Assembly (NCBI GenBank): GCA_029547025.1
Contig: JAKPQA010000124.1
Location: 52,037-116,036 of the forward strand
Direction: 5' to 3'
Length of the DNA: 64,000 bases
Origin: Armatimonadota bacterium
GTDB lineage: Bacteria > Armatimonadota > Zipacnadia > UBA1398 > JAKPQA01
A program made the position numbers and the translations under genes. The notes under the pieces were generated by a model. That model was not told the DNA's origin, made no database searches, and saw nothing but the letters and a program-made list of their open reading frames with translations. The stretch's first letter is position 1. Every line of letters starts with the position of its first letter. Below are positions 1 through 6,523 of this stretch, piece by piece.

Positions 1-219
1 CACGAGCTGGACGCCGGGGGGCAGTCGGAAGGCCACGCCCGGTTCGCCGGTCCTCGGCGCGCGTGGCTCCCTCCTGGGGGCGGGTGAGGGCGCGGGGGCG
101 GCCGCCACCTCGGCCGCGGCGGGCGCCGTCTGCGCCGCGCCCAGCGCGAGATGTGACGCCGTCAGGGCGCCGAGGAGAGCTGCGCCGGCCACAAGGCAGA
201 TGCGTCCATCGCGGTGCAT
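1..219 (-). CDS. Exported protein of unknown function, N-terminal fragment cut by window edge
   Basis: An open frame of 73 codons starts at an ATG (217-219) and runs off the left edge with no stop. The first 30 or so residues have a basic n-region (MHRDGR) followed by a hydrophobic stretch ending in an Ala-Leu-Gly-Ala region, which is a signal peptide pattern. An Ala/Pro-rich linker follows. A purine-rich GAAGGGGG lies about 8 bases before the ATG. The catalytic or binding part is outside the window, so function cannot be assigned. It is transcribed away from the 297-419 repeat and in the same direction as the sugar isomerase-like gene behind it. Confidence 0.6.
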   Translation of the reverse strand, partial: MHRDGRICLVAGAALLGALTASHLALGAAQTAPAAAEVAAAPAPSPAPRREPRAPRTGEPGVAFRLPPGVQLV

Positions 220-296
220 CGGCGTCCACCCCCTTCGGCCCCCGCAGCATTCTGACAAGCTCAGGGGCGAGAACAGCACGGGCGAGCAAACCGGTT

Positions 297-419
297 GGGC
301 CGGATGGCGCCCTTCCCGCTTCGCGGGCCCCTTCCATTCGGCCCCTCCTCGGTTGTTCGGAGGGTTTGCTGAGGGGCCGGATAGGGGGGACCACAGTCTG
401 GTGAGACCCTACCCGGCCC
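297..419 (-). repeat. Dispersed palindromic repeat, copy A
   Basis: This is the first of three copies of one roughly 125-base element (others at 24694-24823 and 51609-51734). The outer ends GGGCCGGATGG and CTACCCGGCCC can pair, and CCATTCGGCCCCTCC pairs with the later GAGGGGCCGGATAGGG. Small hairpins are nested inside (CCCGC-TTC-GCGGG; ACCA-CAGTC-TGGT). It begins 15 bases beyond the stop codon of the minus-strand gene at 435-1193, so it would lie in that transcript's 3' end. The rest of 220-434 holds no gene. Confidence 0.75.
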
Positions 420-434
420 GCCCTAGACGGCCAG

Positions 435-1193
435 CTACTTGTTCCCCGAGGCCAAGCCCGAGCCTACCAGGTACTTGTAGCTGTCGGCCACGGCCTCCAT
501 CATATCGGTCGCGCACGAATCGAGCTCGACGATGAGCCACTGACAGACGCTTGGATCGGCGGCGGCGATCACGGCCGGGAAGTCCATCTTTCCCTTACCC
601 ACGGCGGTGTGCGGGTGGGGCTGACCGGGGACGAGGGGCCCATCCTTGATGTGCAGGAGCGGGATGCGCTTGCCGTAGCGCTTGAGCACCGCCGCGGCGT
701 CGGCGCCTCCAAAGGTGCACCAGTACGTATCGAGCTGGGCGCGCAGATCGGGCGCCTCGGCCATGAGGATGTCGAAGGCGCACTGGCCCTCGAGTGGCTC
801 GAACTCCCACCAATGGTTATGGTAGCAGAGCTCGATGCCGGTGCCTTTGAGGAGTTCGGCGCCCGCCTGCATCTTGGCCGCGCAGGCCTTGGTGGCGTCG
901 ACGGTCTTCATGTCATCGGGGCCGAAGCCGGTGACGGTCTGGCTGATGCCGAAGGTCTTGCAGTCGGCGACGAGCTGTTCCACGTTCTCCTGGGTCGGCA
1001 GGGGCCCATGCTGGCTGCTGACCTTGAGGCCGAGATCGTCGAACATGGCCTTGGCCTGGGCGGCGGTCATGCCGTGGAGACCGGCCAGCTCGACGCCGGT
1101 ATAGCCGATGTCGGCCACCTTCTTGCAGGTTCCCGGGAAGTCCACAGCGCAGGCGTCGCGCACGGAGTAGAGCTGCAGTGAGATCGGCTTCAT
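435..1193 (-). CDS. Sugar phosphate isomerase/epimerase-like TIM-barrel protein
   Basis: The 252-residue product has the xylose isomerase-like TIM barrel (AP endonuclease family 2 fold). It opens with KPISLQLYSVR, the usual first strand. Metal-site type motifs are visible: HNHWWEFEP, LDTYWCTFGG, LHIKDGPL and WLIVELDS, consistent with a divalent-metal sugar isomerase, epimerase or dehydratase. No signal peptide is seen, so it is probably cytoplasmic. The ATG at 1193 is chosen because AGGGG lies about 8 bases upstream and the family usually starts here; the frame stays open for another 54 codons upstream, but that part reads as low-complexity noise. Substrate is unknown; neighbouring glycosidase genes suggest a role in sugar catabolism. 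Confidence 0.85.
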   Translation of the reverse strand: MKPISLQLYSVRDACAVDFPGTCKKVADIGYTGVELAGLHGMTAAQAKAMFDDLGLKVSSQHGPLPTQENVEQLVADCKTFGISQTVTGFGPDDMKTVDATKACAAKMQAGAELLKGTGIELCYHNHWWEFEPLEGQCAFDILMAEAPDLRAQLDTYWCTFGGADAAAVLKRYGKRIPLLHIKDGPLVPGQPHPHTAVGKGKMDFPAVIAAADPSVCQWLIVELDSCATDMMEAVADSYKYLVGSGLASGNK

Positions 1194-1645
1194 GTGCGTT
1201 CCCCTATCTGGAGTTCGGGCATGTGAGTGGGCCGGATCCGCGGCGGGCTCCGGCGGTAGTCGGTTCCTGGAGCAGGATTCGCGCCTGGAGTGTGCGGACC
1301 TTCGGGCGGAGATGGGGTCAGCGCAAAAGGGGTCTGGGGAGATGGTACGCGCCAATCGCCCCGGCCGGCCCTGAGGCCCACCTCAGGCCACAAGCAAGGG
1401 AGTCATCCTGAGCGGAGGATCCGCGGAGCGAGGGATCTCGGCTCGAACCGGCCGAGCGCCAAAGGCATGAGCCTGCGCCTGTGTGTGGGGGCCGTCGCCG
1501 ACCGAGATCCTCCGTGCCTCGGGTCCTCAGGATGACGCCCTGGTTTGGGGTGCGAGGTAGTTTCGTTGGCCGATCCTGGGGCACCACAAGTCCCAAGTGC
1601 GTACCATTCGGGTCAGGAGCCTTTTCCTCGGCGGAGGCGATTGGG
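1194..1645. other. Divergent intergenic region containing a palindromic element
   Basis: About 450 bases separate two divergently read genes (1193 and 1646) and must hold promoters for both. I see no convincing -10/-35 pair. The inverted repeat at 1402-1536 fills the middle. A 14-base string at 1597-1610 (GTGCGTACCATTCG) recurs with one change at 19276-19289 inside the large palindromic element there. Confidence 0.5.
1402..1536. repeat. Long imperfect inverted repeat (GTCATCCTGAG arms)
   Basis: The left arm 1402-1441 starts GTCATCCTGAG and ends GGGATCTCGG; the right arm 1502-1536 starts CCGAGATCC and ends CTCAGGATGAC. The arms pair over most of their length around a roughly 60-base loop. From memory, GTCATCCTGAG...GGATCTCGG palindromes are common intergenic repeats in several bacterial phyla; this was not checked. 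It overlaps the start of an upstream reading-frame extension of the next gene, which argues that the extension is not translated. Confidence 0.65.
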
Positions 1646-3151
1646 TTGTTAGTACTCTGGTGTGTGGCGGCGCTGGTGAGGGCCGATGCGGGCGCGGTCG
1701 ACCTGGCGCGTGGTGACGGCGCCCGGATCGCGGCTGAATCCGCTCAGGCGGCGGTCCAGCGGCCGGCAGCGGCGCTGATCGACGGCGACCCTGCAACGAC
1801 GTTCCGCTGGGAGTGGGCGAACGGCGGTGCGGAGGCGGTCATCGACCTTGGCCGCCCGGCCCGCTTGCAGGAGGTGCGGATCCAGCAGGGCCCAGGTGAC
1901 GGCCTGTGCCGGTTCGTCACCTCCATCCAGATCAGCGGCCATCAGACGGAGTGGCGGAAGGTGTCAGACCGATGGCCGCTAGTGAGCCAGCCGGCCGCGT
2001 GGACGGCCATCCCACTGCGCCCCTGCGTCTGTCGCTATGTGAAGGTGGCGTTCGCCTCTGGGAGCCGGGAGGACTTGGCGGAGGTGGCCTCGGTGGAGGT
2101 GCTCGGCGCACCGCAGGAGCGGTTGCGGATCTTCGCCCTGTACTGGGGCGATCTCCCGGGACTGGCGGCATGTGCGGGCGATGTGGCGTCGCTGGGCGTG
2201 AGCGATCTGCTCGTCTCGTGGGTCGACGGCCCGGCCGTGTGCAGTTGGCACCAGGGGCTGGATGCCTTCGTCGACTCGGGCGCCAAGGCGGCACTGGATC
2301 GCGCCGGCGTGCGCTACTGGCTCGATGAGCACGAGCTGTGCTCGATCATCCGGACGGCCGCCGACATCGGCGATGACCTCATCTGGGACCAAGCCTGTGC
2401 GCGCGCGCGGCAGTGCTACGCTCGGGCGAAGGAACTGGGATTCTCCGGCGCGAGTCTCGACCCGGAGCACTACTACGGCGACGATCGCGCATGGGGCGAT
2501 GTGGCGCAGTACGGCCTGGCCGGGCTCTACTACCGGCGTGGGCAGCAGCTCGGACAGGCCATGGCCGAGGTGTGGCCGGGCATTCGGACCGTGCACATCT
2601 ACGAAGCGCGGATCTACGGCAACTTCCGAGGGGTAGGCGACCCCAGCGATCCAAACATGGACTACGCCCAGGGGCACATGTGGTGGCTGAAGGGGATGAA
2701 GGATGCGGGTGTCGGCATCACACTGGGGCTCGAGAAGACCTATGGCGCCGGCGAGGGGGAGGTGCTCGACGCGTTGCCCGAGGCCCAGCGAGTCAAGGTG
2801 CAGGGCACGGGACACTTGTTTCGCTGGTTCGACCACACGCCCGACTGGTACCTCAACCTGGCATGGCAGGCTTATCCGTTCGTCGACGAGATCATCCCTG
2901 GCTTCAACCCGTGGTCGGTGAGCGAGGGAGACCTCTCGGGCGTGCACTACCGGCCCGAGTACCTGCGGGAGCAGCTCGAGTATGCGCGTGCGAACGCGAC
3001 GGCGTGCTGGATGTACTGGGGCGGGTGGAGTTCGAACCCCGACCCGGCGATGTGTTGGCGCGGGAAGGAGCCGGGCACCTACCTGGCTCCGGAAGGCATC
3101 GACCTGGCGGCGTACGCGCCGGTGCTGCGGGAGTTCGGTGGGGCGCGGTAG
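1646..3151 (+). CDS. Exported TIM-barrel protein with N-terminal discoidin-like domain
   Basis: The start is taken as the TTG at 1646, with GGAGG (1633-1637) 8 bases upstream; it directly yields a signal peptide (LLVLWCVAALVRADA). The 501-residue product has a coagulation factor 5/8 type C (discoidin)-like sugar-binding region at about 20-160 (DGDPATTFRWEWA, then VIDLGRPARLQEVRIQQG). After that comes a TIM-barrel-like glycosidase part from about 165 (RIFALYWGDLPG, GASLDPEHYYGDDR, VHIYEARIYGNF, ITLGLEKTYGAGEG, ACWMYWGGWS). Asp/Glu at strand ends could be catalytic, but I cannot place it in a numbered GH family. It is probably periplasmic or extracellular and acts on polysaccharide. It faces the cobalamin adenosyltransferase gene tail to tail. 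Confidence 0.8.
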   Translation: MLVLWCVAALVRADAGAVDLARGDGARIAAESAQAAVQRPAAALIDGDPATTFRWEWANGGAEAVIDLGRPARLQEVRIQQGPGDGLCRFVTSIQISGHQTEWRKVSDRWPLVSQPAAWTAIPLRPCVCRYVKVAFASGSREDLAEVASVEVLGAPQERLRIFALYWGDLPGLAACAGDVASLGVSDLLVSWVDGPAVCSWHQGLDAFVDSGAKAALDRAGVRYWLDEHELCSIIRTAADIGDDLIWDQACARARQCYARAKELGFSGASLDPEHYYGDDRAWGDVAQYGLAGLYYRRGQQLGQAMAEVWPGIRTVHIYEARIYGNFRGVGDPSDPNMDYAQGHMWWLKGMKDAGVGITLGLEKTYGAGEGEVLDALPEAQRVKVQGTGHLFRWFDHTPDWYLNLAWQAYPFVDEIIPGFNPWSVSEGDLSGVHYRPEYLREQLEYARANATACWMYWGGWSSNPDPAMCWRGKEPGTYLAPEGIDLAAYAPVLREFGGAR

Positions 3152-3322
3152 CCACCTGGCTGCAGGGCCGGATGCGGTCGCTGCACTCCTCTATGGACCC
3201 GTAAGGGGCGGTGCAAGGCGGAGGCCGTCGCGTGCCGCTCGGGAGGTAGCGTCAAGACCGTGGGGCGTGGCGCCACAGCGTGGCCGGCCTCAGCGGACGC
3301 CACCCCGGGCCCGTGTCCCAGG

Positions 3323-3862
3323 CTAAGCCTCGATGCCGCGCCGGACGCGCACACCGGCATCGTAGTAGTGCTTCACCTCGCGCATCTCGGTGACCAGATC
3401 GGCGCGCTCGACCAGTGTCGGGTGGGCTCTTCGTCCGGTGACGATGACCTCGACGTGCGGGGCGCGGGCATCGATGGCAGCCAGAAGCTCTTCGATGGTG
3501 AACAGGCCGAAGTGGACGGCGATGTTGGCCTCGTCGAGGATGACGAGCGGGGGGTCGCCCGATGCAAGGGCCTGCCGAGCCAGTTCGAGCCCCTCGCGGG
3601 CCGCGGCGATGTCCTCCGGGCCCGGCTCTCCGACGATGAACGACGCCCCCCCGAACTGGCGCACCGTGATGAGCTCCGCGAACCGGGCGAGGGCTCGGTG
3701 CTCGCTGGCTTCGGACGGCTTCGCGAACTGGATGATCAGGACGCGGATCCCAGCCCCGGCGGCGCGTACCGCCAGACCGAGGGCTGCCGTCGTCTTGCCC
3801 TTGCCATCGCCCGTGTAGACCTGCACACGGCCCACGTCCCACGGTGGACTGGAGTCCCCCAC
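3323..3862 (-). CDS. cobO: Cob(I)alamin adenosyltransferase (CobO/BtuR family)
   Basis: This enzyme transfers adenosyl from ATP to cob(I)alamin, giving coenzyme B12. The product (about 179 residues, typical for the family) starts with the P-loop strand VQVYTGDGKGKTTAALGLA and shows the family strands VLIIQFAK, PLVILDEANIAVHFGLF, VEVIVTGRRAHP and the terminal MREVKHYYDAGV. No ATG is available. GTG at 3862, one base after the stop of the upstream galactosidase gene, and GTG at 3835 are both possible; I give the longer. The tight junction suggests co-transcription with the galactosidase. B12 users in the window include the class II ribonucleotide reductase at 17036. No cobalamin riboswitch was recognised. 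Confidence 0.9.
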   Translation of the reverse strand: MGDSSPPWDVGRVQVYTGDGKGKTTAALGLAVRAAGAGIRVLIIQFAKPSEASEHRALARFAELITVRQFGGASFIVGEPGPEDIAAAREGLELARQALASGDPPLVILDEANIAVHFGLFTIEELLAAIDARAPHVEVIVTGRRAHPTLVERADLVTEMREVKHYYDAGVRVRRGIEA

Positions 3863-3863
3863 C

Positions 3864-6350
3864 CTACGGTCCCACCTTCCTGTAGCGCACGAGCGCCGAG
3901 CCGGGGGCCTCCGCGATGTCGATCCGCAGGGCGGCGAGCTCGGCCCCGATGCCCCGCTGCGGCTCGGGCTTGGCGTAGTCCGGCGCGACCGACCACTCAT
4001 ACAGTGCATCCGGCTCGATGGCGCGAAGCGACCCGGCCAGGGCGAGATACGGGCTCTGGTGCCTTCGAAAGAACAGCGCGATGCCGGCATTCAGGTCCTC
4101 GCGATGGAGCTGATAGGCGGCCCAGTCTGATGGCGACACGCCGACCGGAGTCAGTGGGTATAGATCGCCCAGGAAGTAGGGCCGGAGCTCCTTCACCTCG
4201 GCGACAGCCGCTCGGGCTTCGTCGCGGTCGTAGTCGTCCTTCCGCAGGTCGAAGTACATGTTGATGCCCCCGCACATGGCCGAGCGAACGCTGTAAGGGT
4301 CGACACTGTATAGGCCGTTCGAGCTGAATGCCACGTACTGCCCCAGGCCGACATTCTGCACCTGGCTGGCGATGGCGGACGTGCCGAGCGGGGTTGGCAG
4401 GCTCAGCACGCCGATGTCCTGGAAATCGCTGCGCCATAGGGCATAAGAGCGGCTGACGGTCTCGAGGTCGATGCGGCGGCCGCCACTGGCGCAGTTGTCG
4501 ATGATGAGCCCGGGGTGGCGCGCCACAAGGCTATCCCACAGGGCGTAAAGACCCTCCACGAAGCGGATCTCAGTGATCCCCTGGCGGTCGGGCGCGTCGG
4601 CCCTCTGCCAAAAGGGCAGCGGGTCGATGTTGAAGTCCTCGCGGTAGATGTCGACCCCGTAGTCGCTGATGGCCTTCGAGAGCAGGTCGGTCATGAAGGC
4701 CAGGGCTTCGGGGTTGCCGAGGTCATACAGCAGGTCGCCCTGGCCGAGGTCGATGCAGAACTCGGGGTGCTCCCGGGCGATCTGGCTGGCGCGGGCCACG
4801 CGCTCGGGCTCGAACCACAGGCAGAACTGCATGCCCCGGGCGTGGGCGGCATCGCCGAGCGGCTTGAGGCCACGCGGGAAGTCCTCGGGCCGCGGGATCC
4901 ACGTGCCCACACCACCGGGAAAGCCGCTGGGGAACCAGTAGGCATCGAGCCAGTAGACCTCGCACCCGAGGTCCGCCGCGGCGTTGAGCATCTCGAGCTG
5001 GTTGGTCTCGTTGCCGGTCACGCCGCTGGAGAGGATGGACCAGGCCGTCGGATGGGTGACCGGGGGCTGGATGAGCTCACCATTCACGCGCGGGCAGTAG
5101 TGGGCCATCAGGAGCTGGCGGAGCATGTTCGCCCCGCGCGACTCGCCCCCGCCGTTCCACCACTGGAGCAAGATGCGGGGCGTCCGGATGGTCTCACCGG
5201 GCTTCAGGCGCAGGTGGCAGGTCTCCTGCCCCATGTCGAGCCGGACGGTGCGCGCGTCGGGCCGCGCCAGGTTGGCATCCCACTGGCCCGACCAGCCGAC
5301 GGCCGCCGCCATGCCGCCCGTGCCCCAGTCGAGGTGGAAGAAGGGTAGCGTCCCGTTCGAAGAGCGCCCGCCTGCGGGTGCCAGGTGGATCCGGCCCTCA
5401 GTCTTCAGCTCGTCGACCTGCGGGAGGAAGTCGGTGATCTCGCACGTGCTGCCGCGCGGGTGGTGCAGCCGGACGAACTCGCCCGGCGGTGCAGTCAGAG
5501 AGAGGTCGAGCGGCCGGATGCGCTCGAGGAGCGGCGATTCCTCGGTCCCCTCGTTGCTGATCTCGAGCACCCATTCGACGGCGGGGAAGTCGGGAAAGCG
5601 GCGCACGTGCGCCGTGATGCGGAGCCCGCCCGCCGGGTCGCGGAAACTGACGCGGTGGTTGAGGTTGTGGACGGCCTGAATTGAGCGTTCCCAGCCCGGC
5701 AGCAGATCGGCGGACGGCTTGCCGTCGAGGGTGAACGAGAACGGCAGCGCGGTGGTCGGTGTCGTGGGGCCGCGGAGGATGGGCAGTTCGTCCAGGTATA
5801 CCACCCGGCCGTCCTCGAGCTCGACGCGCGCCTCGCACCAGTCGGCCTGGTCGCTGTTGGGCCCGTCCTCGGCCTCGCCGATCTTCAGTGTCAAGACGCG
5901 CGCCCCGGCGAGGTCGAGGTTGAGGTCCAGGGGCGGATCGTCAACGCCGGCGGGACCCGACCTGAGCAGCTCGCGGTCATCGGCCGTGACGGCGAAGGTG
6001 ACGTGCGGCTGCGCGCCGCGCGTGTTGCCGTTGTCGTCCACCCCGGCCAGTGCCAGGAAGCGGCGCCCGGGAGCGGGCAGGTGGACGCGGATGGTGCTCG
6101 CGGCGTGGGTGCCCAGCCCGCGGGTGTAGGTCCTCCCCGCCAGCTTGAGCGGGGCTTCCCACACCGACCGGTTGAGGCGGAATGTCCCCCAGGTCTGCTC
6201 GACGACCTCGATGCCGGGACCCGCCAGGGGTCGCTCAGCCGTGGCGGCGAGCCAGGCCGCATCGGCCCACCCGTGGGCCGCGGCGATCTCCTGCGGCGAG
6301 GGTGCAGCCGTGGCCAAGAGGGCTCCGGCGACGCTGGCGATCAGTCCCAT
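3864..6350 (-). CDS. GH36-type alpha-galactosidase with N-terminal NPCBM domain
   Basis: The 828-residue exported enzyme should release alpha-linked galactose from plant-type oligosaccharides or galactomannan. Domain order: signal peptide (1-16), NPCBM sugar-binding domain (about 45-180, with the typical RTYTRGLGTHAASTIRVHLP), beta-sandwich (about 200-430), then a (beta/alpha)8 barrel (about 435-720). The nucleophile is expected at Asp572 in DIYREDFN and the acid/base at Asp642 in LWRSDFQD, after the DNCASGGRRID loop; FCLWFEPERVA matches the family too. ATG 6350 has GGGAGG spaced correctly; an in-frame ATG 19 codons earlier lacks a ribosome site. Assignment to GH36 rather than GH27 rests on the large N-terminal sandwich and is fairly sure. 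Confidence 0.92.
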   Translation of the reverse strand: MGLIASVAGALLATAAPSPQEIAAAHGWADAAWLAATAERPLAGPGIEVVEQTWGTFRLNRSVWEAPLKLAGRTYTRGLGTHAASTIRVHLPAPGRRFLALAGVDDNGNTRGAQPHVTFAVTADDRELLRSGPAGVDDPPLDLNLDLAGARVLTLKIGEAEDGPNSDQADWCEARVELEDGRVVYLDELPILRGPTTPTTALPFSFTLDGKPSADLLPGWERSIQAVHNLNHRVSFRDPAGGLRITAHVRRFPDFPAVEWVLEISNEGTEESPLLERIRPLDLSLTAPPGEFVRLHHPRGSTCEITDFLPQVDELKTEGRIHLAPAGGRSSNGTLPFFHLDWGTGGMAAAVGWSGQWDANLARPDARTVRLDMGQETCHLRLKPGETIRTPRILLQWWNGGGESRGANMLRQLLMAHYCPRVNGELIQPPVTHPTAWSILSSGVTGNETNQLEMLNAAADLGCEVYWLDAYWFPSGFPGGVGTWIPRPEDFPRGLKPLGDAAHARGMQFCLWFEPERVARASQIAREHPEFCIDLGQGDLLYDLGNPEALAFMTDLLSKAISDYGVDIYREDFNIDPLPFWQRADAPDRQGITEIRFVEGLYALWDSLVARHPGLIIDNCASGGRRIDLETVSRSYALWRSDFQDIGVLSLPTPLGTSAIASQVQNVGLGQYVAFSSNGLYSVDPYSVRSAMCGGINMYFDLRKDDYDRDEARAAVAEVKELRPYFLGDLYPLTPVGVSPSDWAAYQLHREDLNAGIALFFRRHQSPYLALAGSLRAIEPDALYEWSVAPDYAKPEPQRGIGAELAALRIDIAEAPGSALVRYRKVGP

Positions 6351-6523
6351 GGTGGTGCCTCCCTCCCTGGGGGGACGATCACACCCATCGCACATCGGCG
6401 ATGACATAGCGCTCCATCACGAGCCGCCGAGTCCGGACACGGCACGACCCGGTCTTGCGGAAGGGCCGCGCCGGGCTGCGCCCGGTTCCCCCCATCGGGC
6501 ATCGGCAGGATCGGTAAGTGCCA

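Noticed and set aside
1194..1355. Upstream extension of the 435-1193 gene
   Set aside because: The added residues are Arg/Pro-rich noise, and ATG 1193 has a ribosome site and a family-typical N-terminus.
1481..1645. Upstream extension of the discoidin/TIM-barrel gene to GTG 1481
   Set aside because: The extension runs through an inverted repeat and buries the signal peptide; TTG 1646 has a good ribosome site.
3152..3322. Terminator between the convergent genes ending at 3151 and 3323
   Set aside because: Only short self-complementary strings such as GTGGCGCCAC are present, with no convincing stem or T-run.
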